58,985 bases of DNA from Halanaerobium saccharolyticum (GTDB lineage Bacteria > Bacillota > Halanaerobiia > Halanaerobiales > Halanaerobiaceae), in the NCBI RefSeq assembly GCF_003053565.1, contig NZ_QAXS01000017.1:1-58985 (forward strand). The letters run 5' to 3'. The notes below the pieces were generated by a model, which saw only the letters and a program-made list of their open reading frames with translations, did no database searches and was not told the DNA's origin. The translations under genes were made by a program, and so were the position numbers. This document shows, in pieces, positions 43,033 to 51,416 of the stretch (its first letter is position 1; each line of letters opens with the position of its first letter).

Positions 43033-43091
43033 TCGTATAACATGAGATTGGCGTCATGCCTTCTGTCATAAAGCTTGCAGATTTAACCCAG
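43033..43091 (+). repeat. attC site 16, truncated (left half only)
   Basis: Left core TCGTATAAC complements the start of cassette 16 (GTTATACGA), followed by GAGATTGGCG and AAGCTTGCAG as in family A. The right arm and right core are missing; at about 43091 the sequence runs directly into a PIN-domain coding fragment on the opposite strand. Confidence 0.78.
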
Positions 43092-43183
43092 TCTGCGTCA
43101 TTTAATATATTTATAATATCTTTTTGTCTTTTACCACCCATCACTATTTCAACAGCTGCACTTACATCGATTGTAATTCTCAT
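43092..43183 (-). pseudogene. VapC-like PIN toxin, 5' fragment only
   Basis: The minus-strand frame starting at 43183 reads MRITIDVSAAVEIVM, with the PIN first-strand Asp, and continues about 30 codons before it runs into attC sequence. The downstream catalytic acids of a PIN domain are absent. It begins right after the antitoxin remnant and overlaps it by ATGA. Confidence 0.65.
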
Positions 43184-43236
43184 CTTTCACGATCCTCTCT
43201 AACTAATTTTACAGGATCTAATATTTCTTCATCTTA
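43180..43236 (-). pseudogene. Antitoxin 3' fragment, related to the 39794-40210 protein
   Basis: Reads EEILDPVKLVREDRER then TGA, overlapping the PIN start as ATGA. Near-identical to the middle of the charged protein at 39794-40210, including at nucleotide level. Confidence 0.6.
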
Positions 43237-43538
43237 ACAATAATGCATGAAATATGCATGTATAATGTTTTTGATATTTATGCAGGTATTTTTTTCTATT
43301 AAAAGAATTATATTATTAACGTTCTTAATTAATAAAGATAAGAGCAAAGGCCATCAAAAAAAGAAGCTAAACTTTTAGAAATGGTCCTGTACTGATCAGG
43401 TGACAGAACTTTTCGTTTAACAAGCTTTTGATATTACTAAAGTTGAGCTTAGAAATGATCTTAAGTACTTGTTCGAGAAAAGTTTGAAGAAATTATAGAA
43501 AAGCAATTTGCAATCAGCTTAACTATTTTAAAAAAGAG
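43237..43538. other. Gene-free stretch with possible coding debris
   Basis: No intact gene. A plus-strand frame near 43437-43497 reads VELRNDLKYLFEKSLKKL and stops, which looks like the tail of a lost gene. No attC site is seen from here to the right end of the window. Confidence 0.4.
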
Positions 43539-43898
43539 GTGATTAAAATTAAAATAAAGAATTTTTTATCTTCAAAAGTGAAAGAGGAGAATAATTGTCA
43601 TAATGGTAAGGGAATAGTAAGAAATTCCCTTGTACTTGACGATGATGATTTTGAGACTAATTTAAGATTTATAAGGTATATGGAATTACCACCAAAAACA
43701 TCTATTGGATATCATAAACATGGTGATAATGAAGAACTTTATATAATATTAGAGGGACAAGGAGTTATGAAAATTGATGATGAAGAAAAAAATGTCACAA
43801 AGGGTGATATCATTACTAATAAGCCATTTGGATCACATGGTTTAATTAACAATTCAGATGATGTGATAGAAATGTTAGTTTTAGAAGTGTATAAGTAA
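43539..43898 (+). CDS. Cupin-domain protein
   Basis: Small single-domain cupin: HKHGDNEELYIILEGQGVM near residue 66 holds the cupin 1 metal-binding His/Glu pattern and GSHGLINNSDD the cupin 2 His. Preceded by a short N-terminal extension. Function unknown; such proteins can be isomerases or sensors. The start is uncertain: the GTG at 43539 is inside AGAGGTGAT, the probable Shine-Dalgarno, and the next in-frame candidate is an ATT at 43548. Confidence 0.8.
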   Translation: MIKIKIKNFLSSKVKEENNCHNGKGIVRNSLVLDDDDFETNLRFIRYMELPPKTSIGYHKHGDNEELYIILEGQGVMKIDDEEKNVTKGDIITNKPFGSHGLINNSDDVIEMLVLEVYK

Positions 43899-43954
43899 AA
43901 ATACTAATAAATCATAGACTGATATCTAATTTATTTGAAGTAAAAAATATTCTC

Positions 43955-44000
43955 AGTAGCTAAAGAACCTCATGACTGTCAGTTAGAATACGTTTTATAG
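43955..44000 (+). pseudogene. Duplicated 3' fragment of the VOC-GNAT gene
   Basis: Reads VAKEPHDCQLEYVL then TAG, nearly the same as the end of the gene at 40329-41231. Only the last ~15 codons are present. Confidence 0.6.
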
Positions 44001-44356
44001 TATTAGAATTTATATTTTAAAAGTTTAAAAACTACGCATTAGATAAGATTGAAGAGTTCACAGCACATTCCATGCAAATTTATTAGCGTTAGTGAAATTT
44101 CAAGGCAAAAGAAAAAAATGACTGATAAAAGTAGAGAAATACTTAAATTCTGACTTGAAGAATTAGACCCTAAACAATGGTTTAATTCTACTGGATCAGT
44201 TTTCCAGAAACATATATCGTGGAAAGCCAGGCTCATCTTTTTAATTTTAAAAATAAACAAACTAATAATTTTATCTAATACAAAAACATTCAAGCTTTTG
44301 ATAAAATTATTGAGCAAAGATTATTATCTTAATCAAATAGAAAGTAGGAATTATTG
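44001..44356. other. Gene-free stretch with a decayed reading frame
   Basis: A plus-strand frame from about 44119 reads MTDKSREILKF, stop, LEELDPKQWFNSTGSVFQ and on without a useful start. It looks like an old broken gene; I do not recognise the family. Confidence 0.35.
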
Positions 44357-45043
44357 ATGAAATCATTTAAATATGAAATGCATGCTCATACAACTGAAGG
44401 AAGTAAATGTTCTAATATATCTGCAGTTGAACTTGTTAATCTATATAAAAAAATAGGATATAGTGGAATATGTATAAGTGATCATTTTTTAAATGGAAAT
44501 ACAACCGTTCCCGAAAATCTACCGTGGGAAGAACGAATTGAATTGTTTTACAATGGTTATAAAAGAGCATATAATGAAGGGAAAAAAGTTGGTATTGATG
44601 TATTTTTTGGCTGGGAGTATTCGTATCGCGGGACAGATATCTTAACTTATGGTTTGGATAAAAAGTGGCTTTTAAGGCATCCTAATTTACTTAGTCTTAG
44701 TCTAGTTGAATACTGTGATTTGGTTCATGAAGATGGAGGGTTTCTAGTTCATGCACATCCATTCCGGGAAGCAGAATATATAGATATGATCAGATTGTTC
44801 CCCCGCAAAGTAGATGCTGTTGAAATATTTAATGCCGGCAGAACTGATTTTGAAAACAAACGGGCTCTTGAGTATGCTGACAATTATAAATTATTAAAGT
44901 TAGTAGGTTCAGATACCCATAAGAAGCAGATTAATAAGTCAGCTGGAATTCAGTTTGAGAGAAAAATAAAGGATATAGATGATATGATTGAGAGTATAAA
45001 GGATGGCCAGGGAGATTTGTTTGTATCTTCAATTTTAAGGTAG
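44357..45043 (+). CDS. PHP-domain phosphoesterase family protein
   Basis: Polymerase-and-histidinol-phosphatase fold with its metal ligands: MHAHTTEGS (HxH near residue 8), ISDH near 37, FFGWEYS (Glu), VHAHPFRE near 135 and GSDTH near 193. 228 aa. Family members hydrolyse phosphoesters such as histidinol phosphate or nucleotides; the substrate is unknown. Start ATG 44357 after AGTAGGA; the TTG at 44354 is adjacent to it. Confidence 0.85.
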   Translation: MKSFKYEMHAHTTEGSKCSNISAVELVNLYKKIGYSGICISDHFLNGNTTVPENLPWEERIELFYNGYKRAYNEGKKVGIDVFFGWEYSYRGTDILTYGLDKKWLLRHPNLLSLSLVEYCDLVHEDGGFLVHAHPFREAEYIDMIRLFPRKVDAVEIFNAGRTDFENKRALEYADNYKLLKLVGSDTHKKQINKSAGIQFERKIKDIDDMIESIKDGQGDLFVSSILR

Positions 45044-45075
45044 AATTAAATTAGATATCAGAGGAGACATATACC

Positions 45076-46116
45076 ATGATTGAAATTAGAGCCATGAAAA
45101 AAAGTGAAGCAGAGGAAGTAAAAAAATTAGGAAAGAAAACTTTTGAATGGTTTGAAGGGCTTTTTATACCAGAACCAAAAAACTGTTTTGTTGCTGTTGA
45201 AGAAAATAATATTATTGGTGCAGTATTATATAAATTCTTCACTGTAGCTGATAAAAAGATTGGTTATGTTGATTACATTTTTGTAGATGAAAATGTTCAT
45301 GATAAAGGTATTGGCAGCAAACTTGTTGACCGCTGTTTAAAAGCAATGGAAAAAGAAGACTGTGATGGTTGCAGTGCCCTCGTTAGAGATGACAATGTTG
45401 GCTCCTGGAAAATGTTTATTAATCGAGGTCTGCAGAGAGTTGGTCTGGATGATTTAGTGAGAAATTTTGGTATCCTAGATATGTTAAAACTTACATTTAA
45501 AACTCCTTTTATTTTTGCAACTGGTATGGATTATTATCTTAAATTAGGGGCTGATGATCTTTCTACTCGAAAAGGAAATTCCCTTTTCCAAGCTTTTAAA
45601 TATTTAATTCTCACAGCTTTATTATTATCGCCAGGATTCATCCACGGTATCGAAAATGCTTTATCTATTATTGCCGCAATTGCAGCTATTATTGTAATTA
45701 GAATAGCTTTTGGTTATCTTGGGACACTGTTTTCAAAGGAAAATTGGCATTTTAGAGTTTGTGATGGTGGGTATATTATACCGTTTATAGCTTCTTTTTT
45801 TAATGGTATCTTTCTAATTTCAGGAAACTGGTATCCAGAAGTTTATAGAAAAGAGTCAGACTTTAAACGTTCTCTGGGATTCACCGCACTGGCCCAATGG
45901 ATATCTCTGATAACTATTATATTGATAACTAAAACCCAGCTGGGCCAAACACAATTTCTAGGAATTATGGGAGAAATGTCAGTTTTTATAATGATGATCA
46001 GCATTGTCCCACTCTATCCGCTTGCCAGTTTCGGTGGTAAAAGAATATTTGAATGGAATAAATGGATCTATATAATTGTTTTATTAATTTCTTTTTATAT
46101 ATTATTTTTGTATTAG
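45076..46116 (+). CDS. GNAT acetyltransferase fused to a polytopic membrane domain
   Basis: Residues ~1-145 form a GNAT (VDYIFVDENVHDKGIGSKLVD with KGIG motif A, then DDNVGSWKMFINRGL). Residues ~165-346 form a membrane domain with about six hydrophobic segments, including IIPFIASFFNGIFLISGNWYPEV and MMISIVPLYPLASFGGKRIFEW. The last is reminiscent of the NxxPxxxLDGG segment of S2P/M50 membrane proteases but lacks the Asp, and no HExxH is present, so any protease activity is unlikely. Similar GNAT-S2P-like fusions occur in anaerobes. Function unknown. Confidence 0.8.
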   Translation: MIEIRAMKKSEAEEVKKLGKKTFEWFEGLFIPEPKNCFVAVEENNIIGAVLYKFFTVADKKIGYVDYIFVDENVHDKGIGSKLVDRCLKAMEKEDCDGCSALVRDDNVGSWKMFINRGLQRVGLDDLVRNFGILDMLKLTFKTPFIFATGMDYYLKLGADDLSTRKGNSLFQAFKYLILTALLLSPGFIHGIENALSIIAAIAAIIVIRIAFGYLGTLFSKENWHFRVCDGGYIIPFIASFFNGIFLISGNWYPEVYRKESDFKRSLGFTALAQWISLITIILITKTQLGQTQFLGIMGEMSVFIMMISIVPLYPLASFGGKRIFEWNKWIYIIVLLISFYILFLY

Positions 46117-46135
46117 AAATAGGGAGTTGATATAT

Positions 46136-46780
46136 ATGAAAAAAGAATTTAGCCATAAACCAGATCTATATGAAGATCAGTGGCCTGGAGAATTTAATAC
46201 TTTTTCCTGGGGAGATTATTTAACAGCAATTCCATCTCCAATATTTTTAATTACTACTTATAAAAGTAATAGAAAGCCAAATGCCTGTTTGCAGTCCTGG
46301 TCAACATTTACTGGGGATGCAGGAGAATTTATCTGTCTTATTGGTTCAGTTTCAAAAAAGGGACACTTATATGAGAGTCTCTTGAAGACAAAAGAATGTG
46401 TCTTAAATTTCCCTGCAGCCGATATATATGATAAATGTCAGGCAACTATTCAAAATAATGATTTTGAAGATGATGAAATTGAAAAATCAGGTTTAACAGC
46501 TGAAAAATCAAAAACAGTTGAGGCACCCAGAATAGCTGAATGCTTTTTAAATATTGAATGTGATTTTTTATGGAAAAAAGACCATTTTAAAGGGGCTAAT
46601 GACGTTGTTGTCTGTTTAAAAATGAAGCATATAGCAATGGATGAAGACTATTATGACGAAAATAAAAAAGGGAGATATGGGAAGACAGGATATATATATA
46701 ATATTCATTCTCCCAGAAATCCAGAAAACGGTGAGATATTTGATACTGACCTGGGGATTTTAAAAAAATATTCAGAATGA
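46136..46780 (+). CDS. Flavin reductase-like (FMN-binding split barrel) protein
   Basis: 214 aa of the flavin reductase-like family: FNTFSWGDYLTAIPSPIFLITTY, ACLQSWSTFTGD, ICLIGSVSKKGHLYES and VLNFPAADIYDKCQAT are the split-barrel FMN-binding elements seen in NADH:flavin oxidoreductase/flavoredoxin proteins. Likely binds FMN and passes electrons to an unknown partner. Start ATG 46136 after AGGGAG; the TTG at 46127 belongs to the leader. Follows the GNAT-membrane gene by ~20 nt. Confidence 0.85.
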   Translation: MKKEFSHKPDLYEDQWPGEFNTFSWGDYLTAIPSPIFLITTYKSNRKPNACLQSWSTFTGDAGEFICLIGSVSKKGHLYESLLKTKECVLNFPAADIYDKCQATIQNNDFEDDEIEKSGLTAEKSKTVEAPRIAECFLNIECDFLWKKDHFKGANDVVVCLKMKHIAMDEDYYDENKKGRYGKTGYIYNIHSPRNPENGEIFDTDLGILKKYSE

Positions 46781-46870
46781 GGATAATAGAAGCTGGAGAA
46801 ATCCTGGAAAACTCATTTTGTTAATGTATTAGATATTCAAATTGAAGATTTTAGTGGAGGAAAGATATAA

Positions 46871-47515
46871 ATGAAAATAAATAATAATTATTTAAAAGAA
46901 AAATTAAAACATGTCTACTGGCTAAATGGTGGGCCCTGTGCTGGAAAAACTACGATGACCAAAAAATTTGTAAATGAATTAGGCTTTCAAACTTTAAAAG
47001 ATGATGTTTTAAAATATAGATCTTTTTCTAATCCAGAAATACATAGTGCTCTTCAAAAACCAAATCAAAATTTAGACTGGGATAAATGGTTTAATAAACC
47101 AGTCGACTTACATTTACAGTGGCTGGTTGATTTTGCCCGGGAAATGATGGAGTTTTTTGTGGTTGATTTATTAAAAATGCCAGATGACAGGCCAGTTATC
47201 GTAGATTTAGGAGTTATGCCAGAAGATATATTACCTTTTATCTCTAAAAATAATATAATAGGACTTTTTACCTCAAAAAAAGAAATTGAAAACTTATATT
47301 TTTATAGAGATGATCATAAAATGATTCTTGAGTGTATAGAAAATAATACAGAAAATCCTCAACAAACAATTAAGCACAGCAATAAATCGATGGTTAAATT
47401 CTCTAATAAGATAAAAAAGGCCTGTATTAAAAATGAGATAAAGATCTTAGAAAGAACTACTGAAATGAGCGTTGATCAACAATTTGAACTGATCTATAAA
47501 CATTTCGGATTTTAG
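46871..47515 (+). CDS. P-loop kinase/ATPase family protein
   Basis: 214 aa with Walker A NGGPCAGKTT near residues 16-25 and a lid-like helical part, but no recognised second motif; the middle has VIVDLGVMPEDILPF, which may be the Walker B strand. Looks like the AAA_33/nucleoside-kinase-type small kinases, with unknown substrate. GGAGG is 9 nt before the ATG. Confidence 0.78.
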   Translation: MKINNNYLKEKLKHVYWLNGGPCAGKTTMTKKFVNELGFQTLKDDVLKYRSFSNPEIHSALQKPNQNLDWDKWFNKPVDLHLQWLVDFAREMMEFFVVDLLKMPDDRPVIVDLGVMPEDILPFISKNNIIGLFTSKKEIENLYFYRDDHKMILECIENNTENPQQTIKHSNKSMVKFSNKIKKACIKNEIKILERTTEMSVDQQFELIYKHFGF

Positions 47516-47561
47516 AAATAATTTAGATTAAAATCTATTTTCTATAACTGGAGAGATTTTA

Positions 47562-48049
47562 ATGTCAATTATTCAATACAATCAAGGCTATCATAAAATT
47601 AATAATCATAGAATCTACTGTAAACATTGTCAAAATGGTCAGCCAACAGTAATTTTTGAATCAGGCTTAGGAGATGACAGCAGTACCTGGAAAGAGATAC
47701 AGGATGAAATATAATCAATTACCTCAACATTTTCTTATGATAGAGCAGGGACAGGAAAAAGTGAAAGCAGAGATGGCCCCAAGAGTGAATAAATATTGTC
47801 CAGGATCTGACTAAAATTCTTGATAATAGATCTTTAGGACCACCTTATATATTAGTAGGTCATTCTTTTGGCGGATTGATTTCAAGATTATTTGCAAGCA
47901 TCAATCCAGAAAATACAGCAGGGATGGTATTACTTGATGCCGCTCCTGTAAATAAAGAAATTGTTTTTCAAAATATATTAACAGGAAAACAAAAAGAATT
48001 TTTTATTAAAATTTATCCCAGACCATTACCTCTGATAAAAATTTTTTAG
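47562..48049 (+). pseudogene. Decayed alpha/beta hydrolase gene
   Basis: The start reads MSIIQYNQGYHKINNHRIY and continues VIFESGLGDDSSTW, then TAA at about 47713, SYDRAGTGKSESRDG in the same frame, another stop, and after a frameshift ILVGHSFGGLISRL with the nucleophile Ser of GHSFGG. The remainder is cut off where the converging nitroreductase gene ends. So it carries at least one internal stop, one frameshift and a truncated 3' end. Related in type to the intact gene at 54857. Confidence 0.85.
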
Positions 48050-48515
48050 CAGGCATACTCACATCATTCTCATCATAATACCCAACAGACATCAGAGTCA
48101 TTAATTCCATCTCCTGAGGACAATTAACCAGCTCCTTAATTTTTGGTGAATGTTCTTTCTGATAAGAATTAACCCAGCAGGTCCCCAGATCATGCGATTT
48201 AGCAGCTATCATGATATTTTCGGTAGCTGCAGCGGCATCCTGCATTGGAGTAGTAGCTTTATCCTGATTAACAAAAACTGCTATACAGGCACCAGCTTCT
48301 TCAATAAATCTACCATAGCGGGCATAAGAAGCGATTTTATTTTTGATCTCATCATCAGTAATGACTAGAAAAGACCAGGCCTGTCTATTATTACCGGTAG
48401 GAGCCAGACGAGCACAATCAATTATTTCTTTCAGTGTTTCTTCTGGTATTTTTTTATCAATGTACTTTCTGACACTTCTCCGTTCTTTGATATTTTGAAT
48501 AGTTTCATTTGACAT
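48006..48515 (-). CDS. Nitroreductase family protein
   Basis: FMN-dependent NAD(P)H oxidoreductase of the nitroreductase fold, 169 aa. Typical opening ERRSVRKYIDKKIPEE, FMN-binding PTGNNRQAWSFLV near residues 36-49, AAAATENIMIAAKSHDLGTCWVN and LMTLMSVGY. AAAGGAGG precedes the ATG. Can reduce quinones or nitro compounds; the natural substrate is unknown. Its 3' end overlaps the remains of a hydrolase gene. Confidence 0.9.
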   Translation of the reverse strand: MSNETIQNIKERRSVRKYIDKKIPEETLKEIIDCARLAPTGNNRQAWSFLVITDDEIKNKIASYARYGRFIEEAGACIAVFVNQDKATTPMQDAAAATENIMIAAKSHDLGTCWVNSYQKEHSPKIKELVNCPQEMELMTLMSVGYYDENDVSMPAKKFLSEVMVWDKF

Positions 48516-48729
48516 AATATATTCCTCCTTTTTTTGAGTAGTTTTATTTCTATTCTTAGATTATCATTTAAAAGGCTGATTATGCAAATTGTTAGTAATT
48601 ATTAAATTATCAGCCTGGGCCTGGACTTTTTAAAACCCTTAATTATTATTTTTGCTTTCTTCAAAGTCAATTTCTTGCTATAATGATTACAGTTAATATA
48701 ATTTTATCTAGATTTGGGATGGTGATCAG

Positions 48730-49242
48730 ATGAGTTTATCAATAATTGCAGCAATGGATCAGAATCAATTAATCGGAGAGCAGGGAAAAATCCCCTGGGA
48801 CTTACCGGCTGATTTAAAATACTTTAAAAAAACAACTATGGGAGCACCAGTTATCATGGGAAGAAAGACCTTTGAATCAATAGGTTTTCCTTTACCAGGC
48901 AGGAGAAATATTATCCTGACCAGAAACAAAGATTATGCAGCTGAAGGCTGTGAAGTAGTTCATTCAAAGAAAGAAATCCTGGATGAATTTTTGGAGAAAG
49001 ACAAAGAAGCGTTTATCATCGGTGGTGCAGAAATTTATAAACAGTTTTTAGCATACAGTGATAAATTATATCTAACAATCATTGAGCATCAGTTTTCTGG
49101 AGATACATATTTCCCGGAGATAGACTGGCAGAAGTGGGATAAAGTATCAGAAAAGCAGGGAACTACTGACAGCGATAATCCTTATTCATATTCTTATCAT
49201 CTTTATCAGCGAAAAAATAAAATTTCTAGGAGTGATTTTTAA
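48730..49242 (+). CDS. folA: Dihydrofolate reductase
   Basis: Reduces dihydrofolate to tetrahydrofolate with NADPH. Seen: [26 protein letters not shown] with catalytic acid in DLPAD near residue 25-29, [15 protein letters not shown] and [13 protein letters not shown]. 170 aa, standard for chromosomal enzymes. GATGG upstream; a weak promoter-like TATAAT lies at 48679. The stop is directly followed by thyA (TAATG), so the two are cotranscribed and coupled, as is common for folA-thyA pairs that recycle folate. Confidence 0.95.
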   Translation: MSLSIIAAMDQNQLIGEQGKIPWDLPADLKYFKKTTMGAPVIMGRKTFESIGFPLPGRRNIILTRNKDYAAEGCEVVHSKKEILDEFLEKDKEAFIIGGAEIYKQFLAYSDKLYLTIIEHQFSGDTYFPEIDWQKWDKVSEKQGTTDSDNPYSYSYHLYQRKNKISRSDF

Positions 49243-50033
49243 TGAAGCAGTATCTTAAGATGTGTCAGCAAATTTTAGATAATGGAGTCGATCGCGATGA
49301 TAGAACAGGTACAGGAACCAGGAGTATCTTTGGTCATCAGCTGAGGTTTGATCTGCAGGAGGGTTTTCCCCTAATGACCACCAAAAAGGTTTACTGGAAA
49401 GGAGTTGCTCATGAGCTGCTCTGGTTTTTAAAGGGAGATACCAATATCAAATATTTAAATGATAATGATGTACATATCTGGGATGAATGGGCTGATGAAA
49501 ATGGAGATTTAGGAAATGTTTACGGCCACCAGTGGCGGAGCTGGGAAGGCAGAGAGGGCACAATCGATCAAATATCTGAGGTTATTGAACAGATTAAAGA
49601 AAATCCTTATTCCAGAAGATTAATTGTAAATGCCTGGAACGTGGGAGACTTAGACAAGATGGCTCTTCCTCCCTGTCACCTTTTATTTCAGTTTTATGTA
49701 GCTGACGGTAAACTTTCCTGTCAGCTATATCAGCGCTCCTGTGATACTTTCTTAGGAGTCCCCTTCAATATTGCAAGCTACAGCTTATTAACTCATATGA
49801 TTGCTCATGTAGTTGGCCTCGAGGTTGGGGAATTTGTCTGGACCGGTGGCGATGTTCATATATACCACAACCATTTTGACCAGATAAAAGAACAGCTGAG
49901 TAGAGAACCCAGACCTTTACCGCAGATTAAAATAAATAAAGAGACTGATAACATTTTTGAAATTGATTTTGAAGATATAGAGCTGATCGATTATGATCCT
50001 CACCCTACCATCAAGGGAGAAGTTTCAGTTTAG
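49242..50033 (+). CDS. thyA: Thymidylate synthase
   Basis: Methylates dUMP to dTMP using methylene-tetrahydrofolate, which yields the dihydrofolate that the upstream FolA reduces. Seen: [17 protein letters not shown] near the start, nucleophile Cys in [11 protein letters not shown] near residue 147, [21 protein letters not shown] and HIYHNHFDQ. 263 aa is the standard size. The ATG shares an A with the folA stop codon. Confidence 0.97.
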   Translation: MKQYLKMCQQILDNGVDRDDRTGTGTRSIFGHQLRFDLQEGFPLMTTKKVYWKGVAHELLWFLKGDTNIKYLNDNDVHIWDEWADENGDLGNVYGHQWRSWEGREGTIDQISEVIEQIKENPYSRRLIVNAWNVGDLDKMALPPCHLLFQFYVADGKLSCQLYQRSCDTFLGVPFNIASYSLLTHMIAHVVGLEVGEFVWTGGDVHIYHNHFDQIKEQLSREPRPLPQIKINKETDNIFEIDFEDIELIDYDPHPTIKGEVSV

Positions 50034-50090
50034 TAGATAATAAGTGGTGATTTAGCTTATCCAGTCAGTTTCTAAAAAAGGATGATCACT

Positions 50091-50807
50091 ATGAAAAAAG
50101 CAGTTATTGTTGGGGCCTCCTCAGGTATAGGAAAAGAACTGGCAAAGATTTTATCTGATAAAGGTTATACTCTGGGTCTAGTTAGCAGGAGAAAAAGCCT
50201 ATTAGAAAAACTTCAGGAGGAACTGCCCAATAAATCATTGATTAGAAGCTTGGACATCACATCAATGAATAGTATAGAGAAATTAAAAAGACTTATTCAA
50301 GAGATGGATGGCGTAGATTTAATTATAATTAGTGCTGGCTGTATTTATATTAATCAAGAGCTTGATTTTGAAAAAGAAAAAAAGACTATTGACCTTAATG
50401 TTTCAGCTTTTACTGCTGTAATAAATACTGCCTATAAATATTTCAGTAAAAGAGGAAAAGGACATATAGTAGGGATTTCATCAATTGCTGCTCTGAGGGG
50501 AGCAGATGATGCTCCCGCTTATCACGCTTCAAAAGCATATGTCTCAAATTACATGGAGGGCTTAAGAGTTAAAGCTGAAAAAGAAAATTTATCATTAAAG
50601 ATTACAGATATTAAGCCAGGTTATGTAGATACAGATATGGCAGTTAAAGATAATCAATTCTGGGTCGCTTCAGCTGAAACGGCTGCCTCACAAATCTTCA
50701 GGGCTATAGAAAAAAAGAAAGACCATGCTTATATTACAAAACGCTGGAGATTAGCAGCCTGGCTGCTCAAAATTATACCAGGTTTTTTATACAAAAAAAT
50801 ATTATAA
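50091..50807 (+). CDS. Short-chain dehydrogenase/reductase (SDR)
   Basis: 238 aa. Rossmann cofactor site GASSGIGKE near residues 7-15, NADP-type SRRK after strand 2, catalytic Ser in GISSIA and the YxxxK pair in YHASKAYVS near residue 143. A Lys-rich C-terminal tail with LLKIIPGFLYKKIL could be membrane-associated. Substrate unknown. Start ATG 50091 after AAAGGATG; an ATG at 50082 is part of the binding site. Confidence 0.9.
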   Translation: MKKAVIVGASSGIGKELAKILSDKGYTLGLVSRRKSLLEKLQEELPNKSLIRSLDITSMNSIEKLKRLIQEMDGVDLIIISAGCIYINQELDFEKEKKTIDLNVSAFTAVINTAYKYFSKRGKGHIVGISSIAALRGADDAPAYHASKAYVSNYMEGLRVKAEKENLSLKITDIKPGYVDTDMAVKDNQFWVASAETAASQIFRAIEKKKDHAYITKRWRLAAWLLKIIPGFLYKKIL

Positions 50808-50832
50808 ATTAATTGTTGAAGGAGAATTAACA

Positions 50833-51372
50833 ATGGAATTTAGGAAATATAAAAATGAAGAAATAGATAAAATTGAAGCATTATTTGTGAAAACTTTTTC
50901 AGATTCAGAAGGCGAGGCAGAAGGAAAGCTAATAGGAGAACTCGCATCTGCTTTATTGACCAAAACTAATAGTGAAGACCTATATGCCTACAATGCTCTG
51001 GCAAATGGCCAAATCATAGCCAGTATTATTTTTACTAGATTAGAATTTGAAAAAGGCAAGTTTAACGCTTTTTTATTATCACCGGTTGCTGTACTTCCAG
51101 AATATCAGGGAAGAGGAATCGGACAGAAGTTAATTAATTTTGGCCACAAAGATTTAAAGAAAAAAGGTATAGAACTTGTCTTCACCTATGGTGATATCAA
51201 CTTTTACTCAAAAGTTGGTTATAAAAAAATATCTGAAGAAATAGTAAATGCTCCTTTAAAACTTTCCTATCCCGAAGGATGGCTGGGCCAGAATTTAAAT
51301 AATGGTAAAATACCAGTAATTACCGGTGCCTCCCACTGTGTTGAGGCGTTGAATCACCCAAAATACTGGTAG
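50833..51372 (+). CDS. GNAT family N-acetyltransferase
   Basis: 179 aa. Motif A VAVLPEYQGRGIGQKLINFG near residue 93 (QGRGIG) and TYGDINFYSKVGYKK further on; the opening FRKYKNEEIDKIEALFVKTF is typical of the YhbS/putative acetyltransferase group. Substrate unknown. GAAGGAG before ATG. It shares the type with the GNAT at 52090. Confidence 0.88.
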   Translation: MEFRKYKNEEIDKIEALFVKTFSDSEGEAEGKLIGELASALLTKTNSEDLYAYNALANGQIIASIIFTRLEFEKGKFNAFLLSPVAVLPEYQGRGIGQKLINFGHKDLKKKGIELVFTYGDINFYSKVGYKKISEEIVNAPLKLSYPEGWLGQNLNNGKIPVITGASHCVEALNHPKYW

Positions 51373-51416
51373 AAATTTTTTGTGATTTTTTAGGACTTAA
51401 AAAGTGAGGTTTATCT

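Larger units (their letters stand above)
23805..43092 (+). mobile_element. Chromosomal integron cassette array, 16 cassettes
   Basis: Cassette boundaries (first base after G|): 23805, 25187, 27039, 28650, 29159, 29583, 30092, 30564, 31207, 34836, 35258, 36614, 37690, 38613, about 39364, 42155, the last truncated near 43092. Each cassette ends in a 105-185 nt site bounded by ATAAC and GTTAT. In 15 of the 16 the left core complements the first 8-10 bases of its own cassette, e.g. cassette 3 starts GTTAGACGAC and its attC begins GTCGTCTAAC, whereas the right core of the same attC is GTTATGT. Cassette genes are mostly plus strand; cassette 13 and part of 15 are minus. Cassette DNA is visibly more AT-rich than the flanks. 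Confidence 0.9.

Noticed and set aside
25059-43091. CRISPR-like array
   Set aside because: The repeats are 105-186 nt, foldable, and separated by whole genes of 0.4-3.6 kb, not by 30-40 nt spacers; no cas gene is present.
45076-46116. Active site-2 protease
   Set aside because: HExxH and the Asp of the second motif are missing.
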